From: Lachnospiraceae bacterium
Lineage (GTDB): Bacteria; Bacillota_A; Clostridia; Lachnospirales; Lachnospiraceae
Reading direction: 5' to 3'
Length of the DNA: 23,575 nt
Assembly (NCBI GenBank): GCA_024699595.1
Contig: JAILPG010000323.1
Location: 1 to 23,575, forward strand
Part shown: positions 15,903-22,673 of the stretch, piece after piece
How positions within the stretch are numbered: position 1 is the first letter of the stretch
Layout: every line of letters starts with the position of its first letter
Position numbers and translations under genes: made by a program
The notes under the pieces: model-generated
Seen by the model: the letters and a program-made list of their open reading frames with translations, nothing else
Told to the model about the DNA's origin: nothing
Database searches by the model: none

Positions 15903-17102
15903 ATGGATATATCTGGTCTTAAGAGCTATATAATAAAAAAGTTCATACTGGCAGTGATCTTTGTAAGCATCGCAGAATATCTGATGCTTAAGCTTGTTAA
16001 CTTTTTTTTCCTGCCGATGGTGTCACTCATGTTCTTTAACGGTGAGGATGTGGCTTCATTAAAGACCTCAGGCGTAGTGATCGCACTTTTCATTGCGATC
16101 GGTTCGATAATCCTTGAACTTGCGGAATTCATCGTCCCTTCCGGACTGAGCCTTACATTATCCGGCTTCAGAAGCGTAATAGAAAGCAGACTGCAGGAAT
16201 ACATCGTAAATGTCCCGGCCGGGGAAAAATACATATCCCTTCAGACAGGTGAGAAGCTTATACTGATAATAATGCTTGCCGCAATGACTTTTCTGCTGTT
16301 ACTTCCGTATATTGCGGGTGCGATCATTTTTTCCGCAGATATGGTAAAGAGATTTAGGGCCATTGAGGATAAGGAACGGGAAAAAGAAAAAGCGCGTGAG
16401 GCAGTACGCAATCTGATGCTTTCGGACATCGCGCATGACTTAAGGACTCCGATGACGACAGTGTCGGGGTATGCAAAGGCCCTTAGTGATGACATGGTGC
16501 CCGAGGATAAAAAAAGGGGGTACCTGGAAGCCATCCAGGCAAAATCGGGCCGGATGAACGAGCTGATAACTCTTCTGTTTGATTATGTAAGGATAGACAG
16601 CGCAGGATTTAAGCTTATAAAGGAAGATACAGATCTTTGTGAGCTTGTGCGTGAATGTGCGGCAGCCATTTATCAGGATATAGAGGATGCCAAAATGGAA
16701 CTTACGGTGGAGGTTCCTGAGGAGAGATACATGATAGATGCCGACAGGGTACAGTTGTCCCGTGTCATAAGCAATCTGTTAGTAAACGCTCTTAAGCATA
16801 ACGGGGAAAATACAAAGATCGGTATATATCTGAAAAAAGACGGTACCGCGTACAGACTCATGATAGCAGACAGCGGCAACATCATAGAAGAAAAGGTAGC
16901 CGCCCACATTTTTGAACCCTTCGTCATGGGAGATGAATCAAGAAGCAGTAAGGGCGGCACGGGACTCGGGCTGTCAGTATCGCAGAAGATAGTGGATCTG
17001 CACGGCTTCAGTCTGAGACTGATACAGAAGCCGTACATAAGAAAGTACGATCTGCCTGCGTTTTTTAATAAAATGTTTATGATCACCATCCGACAGCGGT
17101 GA
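15903..17102 (+). CDS. Membrane sensor histidine kinase, partner of the OmpR-type regulator
   Basis: This 399-residue kinase has membrane segments at about 12-45, 56-75 and 120-147, a loop outside (about 76-118) and a HAMP-like charged linker. The kinase core follows: H-box SDIAHDLRTP with H178, N-box ISNLLVNALKH with N295, and G2 GGTGLGLS (351-358). The G1 box reads D-S-G-N, lacking the usual second Gly. It should autophosphorylate and pass the phosphate to D53 of the preceding regulator, whose gene ends 24 bp upstream. The ATG at 15903 is the first in frame after an in-frame stop and has only a weak GCAGAG site. The signal sensed is unknown. The roughly 150-bp gap after it holds the next promoter. 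Confidence 0.94.
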   Translation: MDISGLKSYIIKKFILAVIFVSIAEYLMLKLVNFFFLPMVSLMFFNGEDVASLKTSGVVIALFIAIGSIILELAEFIVPSGLSLTLSGFRSVIESRLQEYIVNVPAGEKYISLQTGEKLILIIMLAAMTFLLLLPYIAGAIIFSADMVKRFRAIEDKEREKEKAREAVRNLMLSDIAHDLRTPMTTVSGYAKALSDDMVPEDKKRGYLEAIQAKSGRMNELITLLFDYVRIDSAGFKLIKEDTDLCELVRECAAAIYQDIEDAKMELTVEVPEERYMIDADRVQLSRVISNLLVNALKHNGENTKIGIYLKKDGTAYRLMIADSGNIIEEKVAAHIFEPFVMGDESRSSKGGTGLGLSVSQKIVDLHGFSLRLIQKPYIRKYDLPAFFNKMFMITIRQR

Positions 17103-17150
17103 AAGCCCGCAGATAAGGGAAAAACGGGCGCGCGAGGCCTTTGGCGGATG

Positions 17151-17179
17151 TTGAAATACAGGGGTTGTTGGAGTATAAT
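17151..17179 (+). promoter_or_regulatory. Sigma-A-type promoter of the zinc-ribbon membrane protein gene
   Basis: TTGAAA (17151-17156) and a perfect TATAAT (17174-17179) are spaced by 17 bp. The start near 17186 gives a leader of about 68 nt. Confidence 0.75.
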
Positions 17180-17253
17180 CATTTAAGCGTGGAGAGGATA
17201 CGAAACAGAATGGAATGCATCCGTTCACACAATTAAGAAGGAGGATTAACAAT

Positions 17254-17727
17254 ATGAAGACTTGTCCTAATTGTCATACAGAAGTAGATGACAGTAATGT
17301 TTTTTGCCCGGTATGCGGAACTAACATCGATAACCCGGCACAGACGGCGCTTGTTAGCTACAAGCCCGACTGGGATCATACAGCGGAGTTTGATGCAAAG
17401 GATATTTCCGATAACAAGGTGGTTGCAATGCTTATGTATCTCACCGGTCTTACGGGAGCTCTGTTATATTTTGCTATACTCTGGCTCATCGGAAAGAGCA
17501 AATCCGAATATCTTGCCTTTCATGTAAAGGAGAATTTCAAGCTTTCTCTCGTTGAGACGCTTGTTGCACTTATATCCATAATCCTGTGCTGGACGATCAT
17601 CATTCCGATCGCAGGCCTGATATGCGAGATCATCCTGTTGGTGGTAAGGGTCATCTGCTTTGTACAGTGTGCAAAGAACGAATCCAAGGAAGCTGCTATC
17701 ATAAGAGGTTTCAAATTCCTCAAGTGA
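17254..17727 (+). CDS. Zinc-ribbon membrane protein (DUF4870-like)
   Basis: This 157-residue protein opens with a zinc ribbon, C4-P-N-C7 and C18-P-V-C21. Two or three membrane helices follow (about 64-86 and 100-145) around the segment SEYLAFHVKENFKLSL, which resembles the DUF4870 family. It ends in a basic tail. The start was chosen at MKTCPNC (17254), with GGAGG ten bases upstream. An in-frame ATG at 17215 lies further upstream without a site. It is monocistronic, with its own promoter and a bidirectional terminator. Function is unknown; it is predicted to be a membrane protein with a cytoplasmic zinc site. Confidence 0.85.
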   Translation: MKTCPNCHTEVDDSNVFCPVCGTNIDNPAQTALVSYKPDWDHTAEFDAKDISDNKVVAMLMYLTGLTGALLYFAILWLIGKSKSEYLAFHVKENFKLSLVETLVALISIILCWTIIIPIAGLICEIILLVVRVICFVQCAKNESKEAAIIRGFKFLK

Positions 17728-17785
17728 TCAGATCTGAATCATCGTACGGATCGTTGAAGATCATAAGGATCATGGAAACGGTCAT

Positions 17786-17816
17786 AAAAAACAGAGGCTT
17801 TGGTCTCTGTTTTTTT
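17786..17816. terminator. Bidirectional intrinsic terminator between the zinc-ribbon and EIIC genes
   Basis: AAAAACAGAG (17787-17796) pairs with CTCTGTTTTT (17805-17814) around an 8-nt loop, with the A and T runs placed for termination in both directions. Confidence 0.85.
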
Positions 17817-17823
17817 ATAAGGA

Positions 17824-18891
17824 TCATGCGTCAAGCTTCATGTCGCCGTTTTGTATCCATCCCTTCTTTCTCATGAAATCGGAGATCGAAAGAGACAAAA
17901 CAGCGGGGATTATGAAGTGCATCAGTATTATCTCGATCATTACGACAGCTCCGGGTATACCTTCTGCTGTCATAGTCTGATAGGTATTTATCTGTCCCAC
18001 GAGTCCTGCCGTGCCCATTCCTGCGCCTGTTGCGTTATTCGTCATATGTACCATCATCGTGGATATGGGACCCAGTATCGCGCTCGTTATTATGGCAGGA
18101 AGCCATATGATGGGCTTTTTAACTATGTTGCTTATCTGCAGCATGCTGGTGCCAAGGCCCTGAGCTAAAAGGCCGTTTATCTTATTTTCTCTATACGATG
18201 CAACGGCAAAGCCTATCATGTTTGCACAGCAGCCTACTGTAGCCGCGCCTGCGGCAAGACCGTTTAAGCCGAGTATTATCGCAAGGGCTGCCGAGCTTAT
18301 CGGCAGGGTCAGTATCATGCCCATTAAAACGGACACTACTATTCCCATGATGAAGGGTGCCTGCACCGTTCCCCAGTTAATGAGGCTTCCTAGCCAGGTC
18401 ATGAAGGCGGAGATCGGAGGTCCTAATATAAGGCCGACTGCAGAACCGGTAAGGATACAGCAAAGAGGAGTAACAAGTATATCAACCTTGGTCTTTCCGG
18501 CCACAACTCTTCCTATGTATACAGAAACCATTGCTGCGATAAAGGCGCCGAGAGGTTCGCCCGGACCTGCAAGCACTATGGCACCTTCCGACAGAACGGT
18601 TCCTGCTATGATCTTTGCAGCAAAGGCTCCGAACATTCCGGAAACGGCAGCAGATACAACGGTAAGCGGCATGCCTTTAAGCCTTAGAGCGCAGCCTGCA
18701 CCGATACCCGCACCTGTAAGAGCCTGAGCTATCTTTCCCATCATCACGATGTTTGCTCCGATGCTTTCCGGGATGAGATTCCCTGCCTGTACTATTATCG
18801 TGCCGATTATAAGAGTCGAAAAAAGGCCTGTGGCCATTCCGCTCAAGCCTTCTATAAATATCTCATTTAAGATTTCCGACAGCTTTTTCAT
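17824..18891 (-). CDS. PTS-type membrane transporter, EIIC_2 family
   Basis: This 355-residue, Gly- and Ala-rich integral membrane protein has about nine to ten hydrophobic segments. Features typical of the PTS_EIIC_2 family include the repeated GAGIGAGCALRLKGMPL and GPGEPLGAFIAAMVSVYIG motifs and NNATGAGMGTAGLVGQI. No EIIA or EIIB gene lies nearby, so its partners and substrate are unknown, and it may work apart from a classical sugar PTS. The ATG is preceded by GGAGG seven bases upstream. It begins 61 bp after the Cys-triad Rrf2 gene on the same strand, so the two may form one unit. It ends against a bidirectional terminator. Confidence 0.8.
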   Translation of the reverse strand: MKKLSEILNEIFIEGLSGMATGLFSTLIIGTIIVQAGNLIPESIGANIVMMGKIAQALTGAGIGAGCALRLKGMPLTVVSAAVSGMFGAFAAKIIAGTVLSEGAIVLAGPGEPLGAFIAAMVSVYIGRVVAGKTKVDILVTPLCCILTGSAVGLILGPPISAFMTWLGSLINWGTVQAPFIMGIVVSVLMGMILTLPISSAALAIILGLNGLAAGAATVGCCANMIGFAVASYRENKINGLLAQGLGTSMLQISNIVKKPIIWLPAIITSAILGPISTMMVHMTNNATGAGMGTAGLVGQINTYQTMTAEGIPGAVVMIEIILMHFIIPAVLSLSISDFMRKKGWIQNGDMKLDA

Positions 18892-18952
18892 TTTTGTCCT
18901 CCAAGGTCAGGCGCAAGCCCGTTTTATCCGCCATTTGATGCAGGCGTTATCA

Positions 18953-19360
18953 TCAGATATCAGCTGATATAAGATCGCTCAGCTTCCTTTTGTAGAAGAA
19001 ATCATGCACCATTTTATCATACTCTTTCCACATGGGAAGAGTCTCACAGATCGATCGTCTCGGACAGTTATAATCATCTGAGGCAAGACACGCTACAGAC
19101 GAAAGAGTTCCTTCCATAAGTTCCAAGATCTCACCGACAGTATATTTTTCGGGCTTTCTTAAAAGCTTATAACCGCCGCCCTTTCCGCTGGTGCCTGCGA
19201 TCATTCCGCCCTTTACCAGGTCTTTTACTATGATCTCAAGGTATTTCTTTGAGATCTCCTGTCTTTCGGCTATGTCTTTTAAAGGAATGTACTTATCACT
19301 TTCCTGTTTAGCCAGATCCAGCATGACACGAAGCGCATAACGTCCTTTTGTTGAGATCAT
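18953..19360 (-). CDS. Rrf2-family transcriptional regulator with Cys triad (IscR-like)
   Basis: This 135-residue winged-helix regulator begins MISTKGRYALRVMLDLA, the standard Rrf2 N-terminus, with the recognition-helix region ISKKYLEIIVKDLVK and the wing GKGGGYKLLRKP. C91, C99 and C105 (C-x7-C-x5-C) sit where IscR and related Rrf2 proteins hold an iron-sulfur cluster, so cluster sensing is plausible. The start has AGGAAG about six bases upstream. Its promoter (19418-19447) and that of a second, divergent Rrf2 gene share one intergenic region with related operator half-sites. Regulation of the downstream EIIC gene and its own expression is inferred. No cluster has been demonstrated from sequence alone. 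Confidence 0.9.
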   Translation of the reverse strand: MISTKGRYALRVMLDLAKQESDKYIPLKDIAERQEISKKYLEIIVKDLVKGGMIAGTSGKGGGYKLLRKPEKYTVGEILELMEGTLSSVACLASDDYNCPRRSICETLPMWKEYDKMVHDFFYKRKLSDLISADI

Positions 19361-19417
19361 ATAATCTTCCTCCGGCTTTGGTTTTCAGATGTCGGGAAAT
19401 CCCGCCTGTACTGACAT

Positions 19418-19447
19418 AGTATACCGCGGGGTTAGTAGGTAAATCAA
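19418..19447 (-). promoter_or_regulatory. Promoter of the Cys-triad Rrf2 gene, with a TAGGTA operator half-site
   Basis: On the minus strand, TTGATT (19442-19447) and TATACT (19418-19423) are 18 bases apart. The spacer contains TAGGTA (19436-19441, plus-strand reading), with a TACC at 19422-19425 as a weak second half. It resembles but does not match the full TACCTA-N9-TAGGTA palindrome. Confidence 0.6.
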
Positions 19448-19460
19448 GCATTAGCGATAA

Positions 19461-19481
19461 AACCTATTGACATAGTAGGTA
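19461..19481. promoter_or_regulatory. Rrf2-type palindromic operator at the 19536 gene promoter
   Basis: AACCTA-N9-TAGGTA overlaps the -35 hexamer of the promoter at 19467-19495. It matches the operator at 20053-20073 at 20 of 21 positions, including the central ttgacatag. Binding would block RNA polymerase, consistent with autoregulation. Confidence 0.7.
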
Positions 19482-19495
19482 AATAGTGATATATT
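19467..19495 (+). promoter_or_regulatory. Sigma-A promoter of the CymR-like Rrf2 gene
   Basis: A perfect TTGACA (19467-19472) and TATATT (19490-19495) are 17 bases apart, with the start near 19502 and the ATG at 19536. Confidence 0.8.
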
Positions 19496-19535
19496 GTCAT
19501 CAACATTTTTTACACAAGGACAGGAAAAAGAGAAC

Positions 19536-19976
19536 ATGAGAGTATCAACAAGAGTGGAATACGGGCTGATAGCCTTAACGGACATAGTGATAAATAGCGA
19601 GAAGGGAGAGAGTGTATCGGCACCGGATATCGCAAAGAGACAGAATATCTCGCATAAATATTTGGAGCAGATCCTTCTGTTGCTGAGACAGGCCGGATTC
19701 ATCAGTGCACAGAAGGGCTTAAGGGGCGGATATGTATTAGCCTGCTCACCTGATAAGATCACCCTTTCCGATGTGCTTAACGCGCTTGACCAGAATATCC
19801 TTGCGGATATGGATACCCACGGAAATCCCGATGCTCTTGGCTCAGTCATAAATGAATGTTTCTGGGAGAAGATAAACAGAAGCCTTCACAGATATGCGGA
19901 TGATCTTAAGCTAAGTGATTTCGCAGATCAGTGCAGAAGCAGGATCTCCGATAACTGGGATCTGTATATGATATAG
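19536..19976 (+). CDS. Rrf2-family transcriptional regulator without Cys triad (CymR-like candidate)
   Basis: This 146-residue Rrf2 protein has the N-terminal helix-turn-helix MRVSTRVEYGLIALTDI, recognition region ISHKYLEQILLLLRQAG and wing GLRGGYVLA. It lacks the three-cysteine cluster motif of its divergent neighbour, as CymR of Bacillus subtilis does. The start at 19536 was chosen because it begins the conserved MRVSTR and follows AGGAAAAAG; a TTG at 19494 lies inside the -10 box and is rejected. Its promoter carries nearly the same operator as the O-acetylhomoserine sulfhydrylase/cysK promoter downstream. It is therefore the best candidate for repressing that operon and itself. CymR acts through CysK in B. 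subtilis, and a cysK gene is present here; this partnership is inference. Confidence 0.88.
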   Translation: MRVSTRVEYGLIALTDIVINSEKGESVSAPDIAKRQNISHKYLEQILLLLRQAGFISAQKGLRGGYVLACSPDKITLSDVLNALDQNILADMDTHGNPDALGSVINECFWEKINRSLHRYADDLKLSDFADQCRSRISDNWDLYMI

Positions 19977-20052
19977 AACCGTAATGATACCGAAGATATG
20001 AGGAAAGCCTACAGATCAGAGAAGAATAGCCAATTTGAAAAAATATTCAAAA

Positions 20053-20073
20053 TACCTATTGACATAGTAGGTA
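20053..20073. promoter_or_regulatory. Rrf2-type palindromic operator of the cysteine synthesis operon
   Basis: TACCTA-N9-TAGGTA is a perfect inverted repeat centred on the -35 hexamer of the operon promoter. The central nine bases (ttgacatag) are the same as at 19467-19475. It is the likely site of a CymR-like Rrf2 repressor. Confidence 0.75.
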
Positions 20074-20087
20074 AATGATGATAAAGT
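20059..20087 (+). promoter_or_regulatory. Sigma-A promoter of the cys leader and operon
   Basis: TTGACA (20059-20064) and TAAAGT (20082-20087) have a 17-bp spacer. The predicted start near 20094 gives a leader of about 280 nt ahead of the O-acetylhomoserine sulfhydrylase gene. Confidence 0.8.
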
Positions 20088-20120
20088 ATCTTCAGACTTA
20101 AGGAAAGGAGAGCGCAGATC

Positions 20121-20240
20121 ATGTCAATTAAAGCGATCTATAACCAGAAAGACATCATGTGTTGGTGTATGCGAATGCTTTACTCCCGGGCAGGTGATGA
20201 GGCTTTGGCGTACGCATGCCGATGTTGCGCCTCCAGATAA
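20121..20240 (+). CDS. Cysteine-rich leader peptide, 39 codons
   Basis: An ATG at 20121 follows AGGAAAGGAG (20101-20110) and opens a 39-codon frame ending in TAA at 20238-20240. It encodes five cysteines at residues 14, 16, 33, 35 and 36, in the runs MCWCM and CRCC, besides one Trp and several Met codons. Five of 39 codons for a rare amino acid, directly ahead of cysteine and homocysteine synthesis genes, is the mark of an attenuation leader peptide such as trpL or hisL. A perfect antiterminator segment lies within the ORF (20183-20192). The peptide itself need not act, but a small metal-binding or regulatory peptide cannot be excluded. No homologue is known to me. Confidence 0.75.
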   Translation: MSIKAIYNQKDIMCWCMRMLYSRAGDEALAYACRCCASR

Positions 20241-20300
20241 GAGTGGATGAGAACACTTTGAGCCAGATGCCCGGGAGCAGCTAAGCCCTCGGGCTTTTTT
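20183..20300 (+). promoter_or_regulatory. Transcription attenuator (antiterminator/terminator switch) of the cys operon
   Basis: CTCCCGGGCA (20183-20192), inside the leader ORF, is a perfect 10-nt complement of TGCCCGGGAG (20268-20277). The latter overlaps the 5' arm of the intrinsic terminator at 20269-20300. If the ribosome stalls at the Cys codons at 20160-20168, bases from 20183 stay free and can pair with the terminator arm, allowing read-through. If translation is fast, the terminator forms. A further GGCT/AGCC pairing (20201-20204 with 20261-20264) could extend the antiterminator. No T-box or SAM riboswitch consensus was found, which favours the peptide model. Confidence 0.75.
20269..20300 (+). 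terminator. Intrinsic terminator within the cys leader
   Basis: GCCCGGGAGC (20269-20278) pairs with GCCCTCGGGC (20285-20294): seven base pairs including one G-U, an A-C mismatch, then two more pairs, with a 6-nt loop. Six T residues follow (20295-20300). It lies 29 bp after the leader peptide stop and 75 bp before the first structural gene. Confidence 0.85.
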
Positions 20301-20374
20301 ACGGAAAGAAAGTAACAGATCAACAAACAGAGGACACAAAATAAATAACAGAATCATAAAAGAGGAGAGATATC

Positions 20375-21655
20375 ATGAGTGAGTACAAATTTGAAACATT
20401 ACAGTTACACGTTGGACAGGAAGAAGCGGATCCCGCAACAGATGCAAGAGCAGTCCCCATTTACCAGACAACTTCCTACGTATTTCATAACAGCAAGCAT
20501 GCAGCAGACCGTTTCGGTCTTGCTGATGCGGGAAACATATACGGAAGACTTACGAATTCCACCCAGGATGTACTTGAAAAGAGAGTGGCAGCATTAGAAG
20601 GCGGAAGTGCAGCACTTGCGCTTGCATCAGGAGCGGCAGCCATAACCTATACGATCGAGGCACTTGCAGCCGGCGGCGGACATATAGTTGCACAGAAGAC
20701 GATCTACGGCGGCAGCTACAACCTGCTTGCACATACTCTTCCCCAGTACGGGATAGAGACAACCTTCGTAGATGCACATGATCTTAAAGAAGTGGAAGCG
20801 GCGATCAAGGATAATACAAGAGCTATATATCTTGAAACCCTGGGAAATCCTAACAGCGACATCCCCGATGTGGATGCGATAGCTGAGATAGCACATAAGC
20901 ACGGACTTCCGCTCGTGGTTGACAACACCTTCGGCACACCGTTTTTATTCAGACCGATCGAGCATGGCGCAGACATTGTCGTTCATTCAGCAACCAAGTT
21001 CATCGGAGGACACGGAACCACACTTGGCGGCATCATTATAGAATCCGGCAAGTTCAACTGGAAGGCAAGCGGCAAGTATCCTAACATTGCAGACCCTAAT
21101 CCGAGCTATCACGGAGTATCCTTCTATGATGTAGTAGGACCTGCAGCATTTGTAACCTACATCCGTGCGATACTTCTTCGCGATACCGGAGCTACGCTTG
21201 CACCGTTTTCGGCATTTCTTCTCTTACAGGGTGTGGAGACACTTTCCTTAAGACTTGAGAGACATGCTGAGAATACCAAAAAGGTGGTAGAATATCTTCA
21301 GAACCATTCCAAGGTAGTAAAGGTAAATCATCCTTCACTTCCGGATCATCCGGATCATGCTCTGTATCAGAAGTATTTCCCTAACGGAGGCGGTTCGATC
21401 TTTACCTTCGAGATAAAAGGCGGACAGGATGAGGCGTGGAAGTTCATCGACAATCTTAAGATCTTCTCGCTGCTTGCAAATGTCGCTGACGTAAAGAGTC
21501 TTGTGATCCATCCTGCAAGCACCACTCATTCACAGTTGTCAGAGGACGAGCTTAAGGAACAGGGCATCTTCCCCAACACGATCCGTCTGTCGATAGGAAC
21601 AGAGCATATCGATGACATAATCGCTGATCTTGAAAACGGATTTTCAGCGATCTGA
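20375..21655 (+). CDS. metY: O-acetylhomoserine aminocarboxypropyltransferase (sulfhydrylase)
   Basis: This 426-residue PLP enzyme of the Cys/Met metabolism family is of the MetY type, which makes homocysteine from O-acetylhomoserine and sulfide in the cytosol. The PLP-binding lysine is K208 in VVHSATKFIGGHGTTLGG. YGRLTNST and the LETLGNPNSD / DNTFGTPFLF segments are also family hallmarks. Length and the long insertion after the lysine (KFNWKASGKYPNIADP) fit MetY rather than MetB or MetC. The start follows GGAGAG nine bases upstream. It is the first structural gene behind the Cys leader and is followed 62 bp later by cysK, probably in one operon. Precise substrate preference between O-acetylhomoserine and O-acetylserine is not decided here. 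Confidence 0.95.
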   Translation: MSEYKFETLQLHVGQEEADPATDARAVPIYQTTSYVFHNSKHAADRFGLADAGNIYGRLTNSTQDVLEKRVAALEGGSAALALASGAAAITYTIEALAAGGGHIVAQKTIYGGSYNLLAHTLPQYGIETTFVDAHDLKEVEAAIKDNTRAIYLETLGNPNSDIPDVDAIAEIAHKHGLPLVVDNTFGTPFLFRPIEHGADIVVHSATKFIGGHGTTLGGIIIESGKFNWKASGKYPNIADPNPSYHGVSFYDVVGPAAFVTYIRAILLRDTGATLAPFSAFLLLQGVETLSLRLERHAENTKKVVEYLQNHSKVVKVNHPSLPDHPDHALYQKYFPNGGGSIFTFEIKGGQDEAWKFIDNLKIFSLLANVADVKSLVIHPASTTHSQLSEDELKEQGIFPNTIRLSIGTEHIDDIIADLENGFSAI

Positions 21656-21717
21656 GTCATAACAGAATATATAGAGAATAATAAAAAACATAATTTCAGA
21701 AAAGAGAGGATAATATC

Positions 21718-22650
21718 ATGGCTAACATTTACAAAGGAACATTAGGACTCGTAGGAAACACACCGCTTGTAGAGGTTGTAAATATTGAAAAGGAACTCGG
21801 CCTTGAGGCTACGGTTTTGGTAAAGCTTGAGTATTTTAACCCGGCAGGAAGTGTTAAGGACCGTATCGCAAAGGCGATGATCGAGGATGCCGAGGAAAAG
21901 GGACTCTTAAAGGAAGGTTCGGTCATAATCGAGCCGACATCCGGAAATACAGGTATCGGACTTGCCGCCATCGCAGCATCCAAGGGCTACAGGATCATTC
22001 TTACAATGCCTGAGACCATGAGCGTTGAGAGAAGAAGCATCTTAAAGAGCTATGGTGCAGAGATCGTACTCACGGAAGGCTCAAAGGGAATGAAGGGAGC
22101 CATCGCTAAGGCGGAAGAGCTTTCTAAGGAGATCCCTGACAGCTTCATACCCGGACAGTTTGTAAATCCTGCAAACCCTGCGATCCATAAGGCTACCACA
22201 GGACCGGAGATTTGGAAGGATACCGACGGAAAGGTTGATATCTTTATCGCAGGCGTAGGAACGGGCGGAACCGTAACAGGTACCGGAGAATATCTTAAGG
22301 AGCAGAATCCCGATATCAAGGTAGTTGCACTCGAGCCCGAGGATTCACCTGTTCTCTCCGAGGGAAGAGCAGGTGCTCATAAGATCCAGGGTATCGGCGC
22401 AGGCTTTGTTCCGGATGTACTCAATACCAAAGTATATGATGAAGTATTCAAGGCTGCTAATCAGGATGCTTTTGATACCGCCAAGCTTCTTGCAAAGAAG
22501 GAAGGCATCTCAGTGGGAATATCATCAGGCGCAGCACTCTTTGGTGCGATACAGCTTGCAAAGAGACCTGAGAACAAAGGAAAGGTTATAGTTGCCCTCT
22601 TACCCGACAGCGGCGACAGATATTATTCAACCGCGCTGTTTACTGAGTAG
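21718..22650 (+). CDS. cysK: Cysteine synthase A (O-acetylserine sulfhydrylase)
   Basis: This 310-residue PLP enzyme makes L-cysteine from O-acetylserine and sulfide. The catalytic lysine K47 lies in [11 protein letters not shown], the TSGNTGIG loop is at 74-81, the phosphate-binding [12 protein letters not shown] loop at about 178-189, and SSGAA near residue 264. Length and motifs match CysK rather than cystathionine beta-synthase. AGAGAGGA precedes the ATG. It is downstream of the sulfhydrylase gene in the same direction, with no terminator or promoter seen between them, so both should answer to the Cys leader. CysK can also act as a co-repressor partner of CymR in Bacillus. There is no serine acetyltransferase gene (cysE) in the window. 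Confidence 0.97.
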   Translation: MANIYKGTLGLVGNTPLVEVVNIEKELGLEATVLVKLEYFNPAGSVKDRIAKAMIEDAEEKGLLKEGSVIIEPTSGNTGIGLAAIAASKGYRIILTMPETMSVERRSILKSYGAEIVLTEGSKGMKGAIAKAEELSKEIPDSFIPGQFVNPANPAIHKATTGPEIWKDTDGKVDIFIAGVGTGGTVTGTGEYLKEQNPDIKVVALEPEDSPVLSEGRAGAHKIQGIGAGFVPDVLNTKVYDEVFKAANQDAFDTAKLLAKKEGISVGISSGAALFGAIQLAKRPENKGKVIVALLPDSGDRYYSTALFTE

Positions 22651-22673
22651 ACCAGCATCCCATATATTGATGA

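Noticed and set aside
17103..17130. Hairpin GCCCG/CGGGC as the terminator of the histidine kinase gene
   Set aside because: Only five base pairs with a long loop and no T-run follow.
18218..18727. 169-codon open frame on the plus strand
   Set aside because: It is antisense to the EIIC gene and its Ala/Pro/Thr-rich composition reflects the reversed membrane-protein codons.
18957..18970. Perfect 14-bp palindrome ATATCAGCTGATAT
   Set aside because: It covers the final codons of the Rrf2 gene with no T-run after it and no promoter near; chance is a sufficient explanation.
19494..19535. TTG start giving a longer Rrf2 protein
   Set aside because: The TTG lies within the -10 box and upstream of the predicted transcript start; the ATG at 19536 has a ribosome binding site and begins the conserved N-terminus.
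20093..20375. T-box or SAM riboswitch as the control element of the cys operon
   Set aside because: Neither the T-box AGGGTGGNACCGCG element nor S-box core sequences are present. The leader ORF with matched antiterminator explains the region better.
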